Part shown: piece after piece, positions 1 through 14,479 of the stretch
Numbering within the stretch: the first letter of the stretch is position 1
How the letters are laid out: each line of letters opens with the position of its first letter
The notes under the pieces: model-generated
Database searches by the model: none
What the model saw: the letters and a program-made list of their open reading frames with translations, nothing else
What the model was told of the DNA's origin: nothing
Made by a program: the position numbers and the translations under genes
Assembly: GCA_003439945.1 (NCBI GenBank)
Contig: QVRM01002041.1
Location: 62,001-126,000, forward strand
Origin: Dermanyssus gallinae
Taxonomy: Eukaryota; Arthropoda; Arachnida; Mesostigmata; Dermanyssidae
DNA length: 64,000 nt
Reading direction: 5' to 3'

Positions 1-512
1 ATAAATGTAGTCACTTACACACCGCGGTTTTCGTTTCTTCGTCGCCTCAAAAATAGTTGCTTCCTATGGCTTTATCGAACCGTATTCCAATTGTATGAAA
101 GTCACTAGGGCCTAGGTCGGGTAGGTAAGGTGGGTGCCGGATTTTTGCAATCGAGCACTAAACGGACAATAGAGTCAGACGTGGTGTAGGCGGTGGCACC
201 CACGACTGTACCCAGTGCACTATTATCATGTAATATATTTAAAATGTTTTCACACCTTCAATGCATAACCCATCGCCACAGATGGCGATCATTTTTTCAC
301 TGACGCTATTTTCTCTTTTTCTAATAATAGCTAATAAGAGCTCATGCCTGCGGCCAAATCCACTTTCAACACGTTGGCATCTCATAACGTGTTTAAGGTT
401 TTTGATTGAATCTGGTTGCTATTTGCCCGGCACAGAGCTGAGTAATAATTTTATTGATTGATGATGAATTACTTTATATGTATATATATATATATATATT
501 TCATTGTGTTAG

Positions 513-3500
513 GATACATCAACGGGTGAAGTCTCACGCACTGGGCTGGCAAGTCGTGCCTTGAGAGATGATGTGCGTTCAAAAGATCGTCGCAGTCATA
601 TCATTAGCAGCAAGGCTGCTGCCGGCGTTGCAACAAGACGGCGGCAGCAGCAGCAGCGAAGTCAGGCCACGCCATCAGCATTATCTTCAGCCAGAAATGG
701 CCGAAAAGGGTCGCTAAGCACACGACGACGAACAGGGCCACCACGCAGTGCTGATGATAGCGATTCAAACTCCGACAACGATCCCGAAAAACTCTGGTTA
801 GCCATTTCTCGTTTTAATAATACACATTTGTCCTGATCTGACAGATCTCCTTATGAGATGGTCAAAATATTTTTTGTCCATCATCAATCCTTTTTGTTCA
901 TCAAGCTCATTGTTATTAATTGCCTACCTGTTCGTACGCGCTTGCTTGTGGACAGACGTAAACATTGTCAACTTTCGTGCACTTGGGAAATTGTTATCAC
1001 ATAGACCGCGTTTGTTAGATGTATTCTTGTATTTAGTTTCGTAATGTTCTTGAGTCATTAAATTAATGACATGTATTATTTTGATATATTTCTAGACCTT
1101 GGCTGTTGTAATTGAATTATGCTTGTCTCCAACCGTTTTTTCAGACGCGCGGCAACCTTCTTAGCTTACGTGCATATTTTATTTCTATGAACAACATTTT
1201 AGAGCGAATGATATCGGTAACTTAAGCTAAATGGTCTTACTTTTCTACTTCTTAGGTGTCTGTGTCGCAAACCCTACAACAATCAGTTTATGATTGCTTG
1301 CGACAGCTGCGAAAATTGGTTTCACGGCAAATGTGTGGGAGTCACTAAAGCTGAAGGCGCCCGAATGGAGAAAACGGGCCACGAATGGTTTTGCTCACAT
1401 TGCAGGTCCGTTTTTAATCATAATTTCAATGTCTATAACTAACTGTCGGAATTTCACAAACATACAGTCTCATATATGTATAACTCCTGCGTACTTGTCC
1501 ATGGCATGTTAAGGGGAATACATATGTATTTTTGTGCAAATTTCTGTGCCTATCAGAATAAGTTTAACGTATTCACCAGTCCACCGTGTGGTCAACATGT
1601 TCATTAGAATGTGTTTTAATTTACATTAAAAAAAATTTTGCTTCGGACTTGTCGAATATCTCTCCAGACGAAAAGGGAACGGCGAACCGCATTCTTTCCG
1701 AGGAAGTGGCGTGACCATGCACTCGTCTGCAGCTGGTATTGGCCGAGTAAAGTCTATCTCCGCTGTCGACACGACCGTACCTCTGATTGACAGCACTGTG
1801 CTACCCTCATCCTATCCTTCTTTACCCTCGACAATGCTGGGGAACTACACCGTGCTTGGACAGTGCGCGTACTGCAAACAGGTGATCTTCTTTTTATCGT
1901 GCTTGTAATGTAATATACTATAATAAGGTAATATGATGTACATGGGGGAAGAAACCATCTATTCGCTTACCCAGCTGTGCTGTGAACAGTCGAGGAGGCA
2001 TACAGGTCAAGCGGAGTAATTTTGAGGAGAACAAACTTTTGTACATATTAGGGATGAAATAGCAGGAATAGTGGACCAAACAGCTAGGATGGCTCAGGGG
2101 ACGACAGCGGCCGATAAGGAGTCTTCAGATATTATCTTTGGATGCGACAGTGACCTTTTTCAGACTTAAGGTGGAATCATTAACTGCTTTCTGAAAACAA
2201 GTCATATGGACAAAATTGTGGATTAGAAGCTAGGACTATTAGAGTCAAATTCTTTTCAAAAGGGTTCTGGTTCTGTTAAGCTTTAGAGAATGTTCTATTA
2301 CCAGAGGAACTTCAGGCGCGGTGGGGCTGAAGTAGAATATACCCGTTTAAAATACGCATAAGGTAATGGAACTAAAATTGACAGATCGGGATCTTTACAA
2401 CACCAAGGCAATGACAGAATACTTGCAGGAGGACAGGAAAAAAAACATCTGTTAAAGGCGTTGCCAGTACGCGAGTTTCGCTACGCTTTGCGTCGATTGT
2501 TTCAACGAACCTCACAATGTATACGTATGGCATGTCAAACGAAGTGTGGTCGGTACCATGACGAACCTCCATGGCCCTATCATATGGTGCATCTCCTGCT
2601 CAAGATAACTGTTTTCCCAGTTGAGATCTGAGCGATCGCATTAAATGTTTGCCTTATAAAAATTAGGCCCGGGGGATATAATGAGGATTTTATTATTATT
2701 AGGGATTAGAGTAAAATACTAAAACACTGGTTTTGTGAACTAATTACCTTTTTCTCGCGAAATAACATGGGTTTAGACGCATTAGGACAGTAGCTGTTTT
2801 GGCAAGGTCTGTTGTATAAGTAAATAACGTCAATTTTATTGATGGTCCTGTTTGGAAAGTTTTTCATACACACATGTATTTTTACATTATGGCACATTTT
2901 TAGCATGGTAAACCTTAACTCATTTTGCAAATCCCTAGAAACATCGGGCCTAACGAGCCAGATACGTTGATATATGTAGGGTTTCTCCAAGAGTGCTTTG
3001 TGGTAACACGACCGCTGACTACCTAGTCGCTCAAAAAAATTCGATCAACAATAGGAATCGAATCGGCGACACCCCCGGCAGATGACAGTCATGGCTAGAG
3101 CACCAGTCTCTTTAGTTATTAGGCTACCATAGACCATAACCAACGCCGTCACGGCCACTATAGTTTGGCTGTTTTTGTTGAAGGAGTGGTTGTCTGGAGT
3201 GACTTTATTTGGCAAATAGGTAATAACAACAACGGAATGGTGCTAACTTGGTGATGTTTGTGATTTTGGATTGTTATCAGGCCATTTGCGGTGAGGCGAC
3301 ATGTAATCGGTTTTGCAATGCAGAGTGTACGAGCCGTCACGTGATCAAGTATTTGCCGGCTATCATTGAACGCGCCGAAAAAGAGGGCCTTGAGGTAAGG
3401 TTTGCTCGGTCTGCCTTGTACAAATCTCCAAACATTGCCATCGTTTGTGAAAAAAACGATTTGTGTGCTAGTCAGTGAGTATGTTTTTAATAATGCGGAC

Positions 3501-4367
3501 GTGTGCCTATATCCTATGTATGACGTTGGATCATTGTTGGTGTCGGTTTTTGCAGGTTCGTGTGTCAATGGTAGAGATCTCAACGGGCAAAGCTATTAAC
3601 CTGGTGAATGCCACTGTTGATGGTACTGAAAAGTGGCTTTGTCGGAAGCCAACGTTCCAAATTAATCCGAACCAGGCGAGCGCAATTAGGAGACCTGTGC
3701 CTAAAATTAAACCTCTCAAAGCAGAAGTCAAACAGGGTCATGAAAACAATAGGAACGGCGGCCACAACAACAGCAGCGGCATCAGTGGCGACAACAAAAC
3801 ATCAACAGCAGCCAGTAGTAACAGGCGCATGAGTAATGATAATGATAGTAACAAAAAGGATACTGATTCAGCAAAGGCTACATCCGCTCAGGAGCGGACA
3901 TCGCTTACTGGCGTTAGTGAGGTGTCGTCTGTAATCGCAGGCTCCGACGTCAGCACAACGGAAGGCGACTGCAATAGCAAATGCGCTTCAACTTCAACTG
4001 TGGTAGACAAGAATGCGCAGTCGGTGGCCACCGACCACGATAACGGTAGCCAGGCCTCCGGCATTGACAATGCGCGAGCAACGAGTGTCTTAACATCTAC
4101 CAGTAATGCTGGCAAGGCTTCAAAGAGTATCCCTAATAAGCAAGATACAGGAACGCGTGACGGCGACATGCAGTTCTCAGATACGCAACTCTCGGATACC
4201 AGAGACGACGACCCCGGTGCACATAATCCGCCATTGGCGCAAGCTTTGAATAGCGATGTAAAGGTAACTTTGCCCGGACTATCTTTCGTCATCTTTTAAG
4301 TTTGTGCTTACCGGTTATCAGTAGTCTGCTGTGGTCAGCCTACAATAGCAGCTTAAGTTTTGATCGT

Positions 4368-4407
<40 letters not shown>

Positions 4408-7400
4408 CTACTTTGAGCGATAGGCATATATATTATATATATATGTATATACCTACCTTGTGCGATAGGGACTAATTCCGTTATTTCAGCTTACTTGAAT
4501 CCTCGAATGTTTTGTTCAACTGAACAATTTCAGGTAATTGCCAGGAAATCTTCGCCGACCTTAACGCAGAAGGTTCGAAGTGAAGCGCGCAGGAAAAGTC
4601 TCACACGTGGAGACAGTGCGGACGTGGTCTGCTCCAGCTTAACTAGCAAGGATAATAAAGACGATCATAAGACCGCTTCTAAATCTCAACCCACCAACCC
4701 AACAAGAAGTCGAGATTTCTGCAAGTCAAAATCAAGAGGTCCGTGAGAACAATGACATAGCAAAATTTGTTTATGCTTTCTCAGGGCATTCAGGTGTCTC
4801 TCTCTTCTCCTCGTTTATCGGCAAACATTTGTAAGAAGGAGGGATATAGATAGATCTAATTATTTCCATTTATTTACGTAAACGCGTTAAACTGTTATAT
4901 AGACTGTATCTTAGACGCTAGTTTGAAGACTTATTTTTCTTCGCTGAACTTCCTTTTCCGTTCTTAGCGGGTTTGTAACTCATTCGGTTTTGATTCTAAA
5001 CGTGTACCAACTATGCAATTTTCCTTCCTACTTGTATTTTGCTAGCTGCCTGTCCATTTCGAATTAATTAGAATAGCCCAGAATGTAGAGAGTACTTTCG
5101 TTTGTTTAGCGGGATGTGCGACTAAGTATTAGGTTCGAACTTACTGCTCAGATTCCGAAAGAAAAAGTGTTCATACTAAACTGTGCAAAGTTAACGCAGT
5201 ATGAGTATTTGGGCTATTTGGAGGATTGGACTGAGTTAAATTTGTAGTGGGTATAATCTCATATTATAGTCTATATGATCTCATTATGATTCGTGTCTCT
5301 ATTGTCTTGTGTCGTATCGACTGCGCAGTCGTCACTGGTGAGTGAGGCGCGACGGAACGGTGTGAATGCATTGGCACGTATCGTTCGCGAGCGATGCGAA
5401 AAGGAAGAAACCAAAGCGAAGAAGACAGCCGACGGTGATAGCGACGAGAAATGCGATGCTATTACGCGCCTCGCCCAGATGATTGACTGCGCTCTTTGGG
5501 ACCACTGCGGAGGAGTTGCCAAGAACTACAGAATCAAGTTCGTTATCCGCCATCCATCCGTTACCGATTTATTTTACGCTTTATATATAAGATTAGTTGT
5601 AATATTTTTAACTAGCATTTCATATTAATATGTATAGGTATCACAACAGTGATACTATATATTTTTGTAATACAATTCTTATTTATTTTGCTATCAAAGC
5701 CAACCATCCAAAAATCCTTATATCCACATCAGTTCCTCCAGGCCTCTCCCGCTCGGAACCATGTCAAGAATCATTTTTGCATTGCCGCGCTAAACTTCTA
5801 AGGCGATGTGCTGCCTCGGAAACACTGTGGATCGTTTGTCCCCGTTCAAATTCTGGATGATATAGTCGATTGCCTGCGGTATAGCCATGGTGTCTCGGTC
5901 CCAAACAGCGGGAGTTACTATGATTCTCTTTCCGTGTAATAGCTTGCGATGCGCAAGTTACGCGTGCCGCTGCAGGCACCTTCAGTACAAATAGAAAGTT
6001 GGTCAGATGTGTAAAACTCCCAATGGTAACATTCTCTAGGTCTACGGTATAAATTATTTGGCAACGAACTCATATTGCCATATTGTCGTGGTCCAGCCGA
6101 GGACTGTCAAGGCTAATAATATTACGGATAGGTGACTGCCTACCGAATTAGAACCAGTCGGTTAATGCTCTGGGAAAGTTAAAGGCGTTTCTAAAGTCAA
6201 CTTTGACAGCCATGCACTTGGGCGTTATCTTGCTACACGTAGCGCTGACGACAGCATCGGCTCCTGACATTGGCGCCGTATACCAACTGGCGAGGAGGTA
6301 GCTATTGTCCGAGTCGGCGTTGGATGAACTTAAAGAAAAACATTTTTGCCAACCGCCTCAGGATGGCGGTGATCGTCTCCGGCACTCGGCTAGTCACCAG
6401 AGGCCGGTAGTCCTAGTCACCAGAGGCCGTGTCAGGGATATCGCTGCTCGAGTTGGCTACGTAGGAGTCAGCTTCACCTTACTTCGCACGACGTCGGCGT
6501 AAGGCCTACCGTTGCGGAAGTTGTTCATCGCGTTAATAACATTAATGGGCTGGATGATAGACACCGTCTTCTTCGATGAATTTCGGGGAGTAAGAGATGG
6601 TCATCAGGCGTCAAGAGTGCGGAGGTGGACCGGGCATAAGCCATACTTCGCTTGGAACAGTTGATGTAACAGGTCTCACTCTCGCACTCTTTGCACAAGG
6701 CGAGCCCGGTGGCGTGTTGCATTCGCGTGCGCCTTGCGACCGGAGGAGACACATAGGTGCACGGTTTTGATGCCCGTCGTTGCAAATTTATTTTGATGGG
6801 CTTCGTCTTACGATGCAATGCGAAAGCAATTCTGTGGACGATAAAATGTTGGTCAGCTCGAAAAAAAATCTGGCCGGGCTTGGCGCACCGGCGGCAGATA
6901 TTCTCTGTTTGTTCACAGCTTTTCGCGACGTGTTTTTTGGAGCATTGCAAGTGCTCGTGGTAGGCCAACGCGGCGTGCATAGTCAGTTCGATGCATACCT
7001 GCATTGGGATGTTCTACGCTCTACGGGGATGGAGCGGTGAATTCTGTCGACGGTCCTATCTGTGGTGATAGGCGGTCTTGGTTCGCGGGAGATAACCGGT
7101 GTTCCTGTAAGTGTTTTTAACTCCGACAGACTTCGGTTTGAAGAGAAGTTGCACGATGACTGTAACGTCATTTGGCGGCTGCACGGACGTATACGTCACG
7201 TCAAATTTGATCACCAGCACGAATCTGAGCAGCCACTAGGCTACAGCAACCTGAAGGTTTGCGACAAGCCGTAAGCCATAACCTCTTCGACCGTAGCTAA
7301 GCGTGGAGTTAAGCCTATGATCTGCAATGAAGCTTGCAAAAAAAGCTTGCACATTCAGCGCCGAAAGGGATCCGATTTCTTAGAGTCACAACCACAGTAT

Positions 7401-10400
7401 CTAGAGCGGACACTATCCGCCAATAGAACGCTTACTACGCGCACACTCACTGATGCAAGATCACTACCAAACCTCCTTAAATATGACCGCACACCACCGA
7501 ATTGAACGATACAACTATAAGAATAAATCACTTGACATGATACTTAACTCCCTATACTTACAATTTACAGCACTGCAACAAAGTTCCACTATTACTATTT
7601 ACTACGGTGAGTAATAGTCGTTGCCTGCGCTTTTACTCATTTCATATGCAACTTAAATTGTACTGTTTCAGGTTCCGTTCGCTGTGCTTCAACATGAAAG
7701 ATCCTAAAAATGAGCTTTGGCGGCGCGTTGTCAATGGTGAAATCAAACCGGCGCAACTCGTGAAGTAAGCATTTTCCTAAAGGAAACTCTTCAACAAGTT
7801 ACCAATCTTTGACACCCATACGTCTGTATGTATTCTCAAAATACGCTATGTATGTAGCTTCGTCCAGCTTTGTGCCTTTGTATACGTACAAAACTGTTTT
7901 TTCTTCATACATATTGTTTATTTCGCAATAACTTTGCATTTAAAGATGGCACACATTATCTGCACAAACCGTTTCTAGGATGGGTCCAAATGAGTTGAGT
8001 ACAGAGATGGCTCGGTGGCGAGAACGTGAATCACAGCACACACTTGAGCTTTATAAAAAGGAGGCGGCTATCAACATCACTGACCAGGTAAGATCCTTCA
8101 TCACAAGTGCACTGTAAAAAATTCCCTATTTTCTAACGTGTCAACTGAGCATACGACGGAATTCGGTTGGTTAAAGGGACTCATTAATGTAATTGCGTTT
8201 TATGTTAACCGCCCTCTAGTCGAGAAAATCATGCTGGGTTCAACACATATATATGCATGCACCGGTAAAAGCTCCATAACCGGACCCGTCCAAAAATATA
8301 TATTTCGAGCTTAATAATAGTTATACCATTGCGCAATTGAATTGGTAGAGTAATCAAGCCAGAAACGGTGCTCAAGTAGTTTTGTTCAGTAAGAACAGTT
8401 TGCTTTTGCAGTATATATAAACTAAACATCTGTTTCGATTAAGTTTATGTCGTTTAAGCAGTTAAGCTTTTTGAAGACCGTTTACTGTAGCTGCACGCAG
8501 TTGTATCGATATGTTGATAGTAACTCGTCGTTGGCTTCTTTTTGACGGGACCACTGCAAACTACAAAATTTGAGGGCTTCATTTACAAAACTTCGATTTT
8601 CGTGCTCAAGCACTCATCGATGCACGAGACCCAGAGAGTGTGATGACCACCAATAAGTGACGAAAAGGCAATATGAAAGGAGATTATTATAGTAGCTAGT
8701 ACCGGTCAATGCTGCCAATGCCTAACACAATGACTTAATACAAAGAAAGCAAACTCTTTGCACAAGAACTACGGGAGTGCCGTGGCACTATGACATGGAA
8801 CGGATAGTCTAAATATTTGTTTACACCATCGTCTAATTATTTTGGTCGAGAGTTTTAAATCTTCCAATTTGACTGATATTACAGGACACGCTGCAGCTGT
8901 TGACAGATGCTGCTCCTCTAGCTGGTGATGACGTGCGGAAGAGCCCTCTATCGAAAGCGAGAGATGACCGAAAGAGCAGCGACACAAAGAAAGGCAAAAC
9001 TTCTCACAGGAGCCACAATAAGGAGTGCGATACACCAAGCGACAAAGTGACCGATCGTAAGGAATGCAGCAAGCGCGACGACAAGCCGGTCAGGCGAAGC
9101 GACGGTCATAGGATTAAGGGAGACGAAGGGGTGATCAAAGACGACAAGGATAGACACAGAAGGAGGGATAGTTCAGGGCATGATGTCAAAGAGTCTAGAA
9201 GCCGACGGGACAGAAGTTTGACGACCAAAGGCACAGACTCTTCTATGCAAAGAAAGGTAAGCTTACGGATGCTGTGTGTGTCATCATTAGCATCTTATTG
9301 TGTTGTCAAGTACTCTTCTCTTTCGAGATGCGCTTGCATGGTACTTGTTGCATATCAAGCCTATTGCATGGTACTTGTTGCATATCAAGTCTATTGCTAT
9401 TTTTTTTCGCATTAGAACAGATCGCAATTAAAAAAGCCGGGAACTTGGCATAACGCAATTTCAAGAACGACGAACATGTTTATTGAGACACGGCAGCTAC
9501 CTCAGGTGCTTAATTGCCTTGATTTTCACCATTGTATAAGAATAATGGCATCCCAAGATAAAAGCCAATAAACAGTGACAGCATGCGTTGTACTTTGTAC
9601 CAGCATACGGCGAACACTACAAGTCAAGGAGACGTATTTCTTTGGAGCGTTTGTGACATCAACACAGCCTCGAAACGACTACGTCAGCCATCAGAAGTTG
9701 GCATTCTCTCCCCATTTAGCTCCTTCTTGGTTCTAATGCTGGTGGGTCGCCCACTAGAAGATATAGGTGAGCACTTGTATAAGGATGCGTTTGCGTACTC
9801 TTATAGCGTAGTACCGTACTACCGCAGCCAATTTTGCTTACAACAGCCGAAACAGCCGACGTAAACGCGCTTGAGGTAAACTTTAGCAAGACAAACGCGA
9901 TAGAGGTGCGACGAACCCCATCGAGTCTGGCCACAACTTTTTGTTCGAAAGACGAATTGTTTTAAATGATATGACAGAGCAGTTTCGTTGTCCCCGACGT
10001 TAGGTGTTACAATGCATTTAAGGCATAATGTGCAAACCAGTCGTTTGTTACTAATGCTAAATTAGCACAAAGGCCAGGTCTTGAGTTAGTTTGAAACCAC
10101 TAGATTATATTGGAGGTTTTTCGGATTGCCTTGTTTGACTGTCATATGCAAAAAAAAGGCTATAAATCTTCTTCTCCTACAAAAGCAAACTGCAGGATAG
10201 AGCATTGGGATACCAGGGCATTTAGTGGCATCGGAATTTTGAGAAGACGGAAAACAACGGGGCACTTTGGCAGAAAGAGTATCAAGATGAAGTAAACAGT
10301 TAGGGTGACCGCGTAAAATACTAGTGTCTAATTTCAAGAAGGAATGAAACTTCGGATTATTTCGAAAGGTGAAGCCGGATTACTTAATTACTAATGCTGG

Positions 10401-13400
10401 AAGGTTCTACGGATTTTGTTTTGCCTTTTGCGGAAGTGTAAAAGCACTGTATCTAACTCGGCCATTATATTTAGTAGTGGCGGTGGCTTAGGCGGCTAAC
10501 GCACCGTTTAAAACGGGGCGTTGCCATGGCAACCACGGCTAGCAAAACATCGCTAGTTCGAGCCCTGGCCGTGCTAGTTGAATTTGTTGGACGTGGTTGT
10601 CATTGCCTTGCTGCTACATACCTCTGCTGGAGAAAGCCTATATAATTCCAGTACGAGAACGTAATGACGATAGATGCATTTAGACGATATCGTGCCACAA
10701 GCAACTTAGCTTATTTACGAGCGTCTAAAATGTGGTTGTCAGAGCGTTAAAAAAAATTTGTCAACGGTTTGTATGAACGTCAGGTTTGGTCAGAGGACAT
10801 AAACAAAGCGCTTGTAAACAAAGGCGTGTCCCCCTACTAACGACGCATACTAGCATCGTACCTAAAAGACTGAGCATCTCTCTACGAAGGCATGGACTAC
10901 GCAGTCGCAGTCGGGGTCCCCCAGAGGTCCGCACTTGAACCAACCCTGTGGAATATAAAGTACAATAAAGTACTTAGACTTCCAATTTCCCAAAAGTTTA
11001 CGCAAACGGTCTGGCACTGATCCTTACCGTCCGTGATGAGGATCTGCTCAAAGGAACAGCCAACGGAGTCCTGGCGGGCATTCGATAATAGCTCCACACG
11101 CTATGTAACGGAACCAATTCTTCTTAAAAGCCTGAAGTGCCCCCCCACATAGTCTAAACTTACAACTGGAAGTACATCCATGCCCATGGGCAAGTACCTG
11201 GACGTAATACTAAATATAGCTCTCACGATAACACCTCATATGCGCTATGCAGCATAAAGCGGCCAAAGCCTCGGCAGGGCTGCGAAAATTTTCCGCGGAC
11301 CAGAGGAGCACCCGACTCTCAGCGCCACCTTTTAGTATCAATACTAAATAGCATCATGCTATATGCCGCACAACTACGGAAGCGAACCACTATCACAGTT
11401 TCAACGCGCCGCCTCCTCAAGAAAACCTAATAACTGTGGCGCTCAACATCGCACGGCATCCACAGCAGTCATACAAGTTCTCTCTAGACAGATTCCTAAG
11501 ATGGGATCTAAGAGGGAAATAACTATATTTAAGAAGTCTCTCAATAAATGTCCAGATAAAGGGAATACTAATCAGCAGAACAGGTGATCTAAGCAAATAG
11601 AACCAGCAACCCAGCCTGGTTTATGGTAAGAACATTTTCAGAACTGGTCTCCGAGGTGAGAATAACCGCCACACAAAGTGGAGCAACCCTAATGACATGA
11701 TAAGGTGATCAAGTGAAGTGATCTCGAGAAGACACCACTGCAGCCACCCTCGACAATGGGCAAGGAGAACGACCGGATCATAGTGGGTTTGTGAGTCGCA
11801 TACTACCGTAGCTTTAACAACTACGTCCGGTGCATATTTCCAGCTAATCTGTATGTTATTGTTAAATGGGCATGTGATGTTCATGATTATCTTGTTACCT
11901 TTTCAGACAACCAGCCCTGACGAAGAGAGAGGTCGCAGGAGCTCTCCCCGTCGAGAGACCGAGGGACACGGAGTCAACAGAGACATCCGGCAATTGGACA
12001 AAGCGCAACGCATAATAGAAAGGGTTAGTCTCACTAGTTTAGAGTACGTTTTAGAGTACGTCTAACGAATCTCGTCAGTAACGATCCTTTGTGATTCTAA
12101 AATAGCGCACTTGCTTTAAAGATTTAGACTGTAGGGTTCAAAGGCTAGGCCGTATAGGTACTCTTGTACCCTCCTTCGCCTTTAGGGCTTCGATGTTGGG
12201 TGAGGCTAGGCTTTAACCTCGCTTTACGGCCGTCGAGTTATGTGTAAAATGATCGGGCTCCCGGATGGTGATAATATGTTCGCCAGAAGATATTTCTTAA
12301 AAGCTTCCACAAAAAGCATTTTCTCCACAATTGTCGGTTTGACAATTCAGCCCTTCTACGTAGCTCCGTGTCGAACTACTGGAGAGTTATGATGTAATTC
12401 TTCTGAGCAAGGATTGTTCATAAGACTGTTCATTGCTGTTATCGGTGCATAATGCCTACACGTCATGTGGCAAGCAACATGAATGTTCTGAAGCGCATCT
12501 ATGGTAAATATTGTATGTAATAGTCCTCCTGTTTATACGTCGTGTGTAGTTCACGGCCATTATCATAATGTTAATACTTGATGAGTTCTGCTGAGGTTTC
12601 TGTCGCTTAATCTTGCAGCAGTCGGTTTTTGAGTTTAATGCCGAATTTGCCCGGCTCAATGCGAAAGGTCCATTTCCACAAGTAAGGAGTGGGAATTAAC
12701 AAAGTTTTTGACGTTATGACATATTACCTATACTGAATATGGGTGAAATAAAAGTAAAAAATGAAGCTCACATTGAAAAACAATTTGCTACATTTATTTT
12801 TATTTTACCTGTGCTTCAACTTTTTATAGGTGAAAGCCTTTGAGCGGCGAAGTACTTCATTGGCGTCAGGTTCCACAATCTCGGCAGGGGAGGAAAACTC
12901 ACGAGAAGACAATGACCTTAGTGCTGACGGAGTATCTGTAGGCCCAGCGTTCGACGTCTGTTCGACAGTTTCATCTTCTGTTCCCAATTTCATTTGGCGG
13001 GGAATAGTTCGCATGGATCCGTCTCGATTTCCTGCGATATTTGTCCACGCTGCAGGCCCCGCAGACACTGGCTTCGAAAATGATATCCCCGGCACAATTG
13101 TCATTTGTGGAAATATTCAACCATTTCGTGTTAAGGACTACCTTACCAGGTTTGTGCATAGCTTCTTGACTCTTTTCATGCGGGATTTAATCACCCAGAC
13201 ATATGCATTCTTAATACACACGAATATTTTGACTAATTAGTGAAATCATACGTTTATTTTGCGATTGGTACATTAATAACATTGAATGTATTATATAAAT
13301 AAAAAAATATATATATATACATAAAGTTTGGCAACATAGAATAGTAAAGTACAGACTTATGCAAAACGTTCTGATTAGGCTGACCTGGCCTAGGAAGTAA

Positions 13401-14070
13401 ACCAGCGTGACTTTCGTGGTTCCCCATTTATTCTGCGAAGTGTCATGTGCAGAAAGGTAAGGGCTTCACTGTTATGATTATGTTCCGGGTGGCAAAAGTT
13501 TACTGTTTATGATCTCTTACATGATGGGGCATGCGTGCGTTTTATTAACATGCTTTTTATGTGATCTTATTGTCTGTTATTATCATGACAGGTTGAGACA
13601 TACAAATAAGGATATTGTCGTTGTTCGCGTAATGGTCGACTCGGAATACTCTGAAAAGTATGACGACATAGCTGATGTGATATGCATGTTAAAGCCTCGG
13701 AACCGATTAGGAGTTGTCAAGGAAATGAAACAAACGACAATAAAGGTTTGTATTTAGAAACGAAGACAATTTGCATTGAGCTGCATGATGTTTATTTTAT
13801 CAATGTCTTACTGTGCCTTAACATAACAACTACATAAATACTTGCATATTGTACAGTCACAACCTAATATGAGTCTTGGCGTTATTCTTTCTATAGGACT
13901 TCTATATGCTGCCGTTAGATCCGCACGAGAAGCCTCCTGACTGGTTTCCTTACATTAATGAACTTGAAACATCTAGTGAGGCTTGCTTGCTCGGCCTGGT
14001 CATTTGTCATAACAAGAAAAAATCACCCGTATCCAGGTAAGCTAAATGCTATATGTTTTTTTTACCAACC

Positions 14071-14115
<45 letters not shown>

Positions 14116-14398
14116 AAGATGCTGTATGTTATATATATAACATGTAGACGAAAATAAATATTTATGAACGTATATATATATATATAAACACACATGATTT
14201 ATTTACACACCAGCTTGGGTAAAATATACAATAGTATGATCAATATCACAACAGCCTCGTAATTATATTAATATTAAAAATCGCCCAGTGCCAGCTTTGT
14301 TAGCGAGGAAATTGCATTGCATTCACTGCCATGATATCTTACGCATATACCATAACAATATTTACAAACACATGTGTCACAGGGTTCATGGCAAACGA

Positions 14399-14479
<81 letters not shown>

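Noticed and set aside
261..461. Short hydrophobic open frame before the first PHF3-like exon
   Set aside because: It lies in intron sequence just upstream of a good acceptor (511-512), and it has no link to the gene's protein.
6702..6847. Functional tRNA gene (also considered at 10476, 15132, 20097, 37382, 43778, 58311, 59048)
   Set aside because: A and B boxes are present, but acceptor stems do not close. Most recur with the same non-tRNA tail, which defines SINEs; 10476 and 58311 are single copies and stay tRNA-like only.
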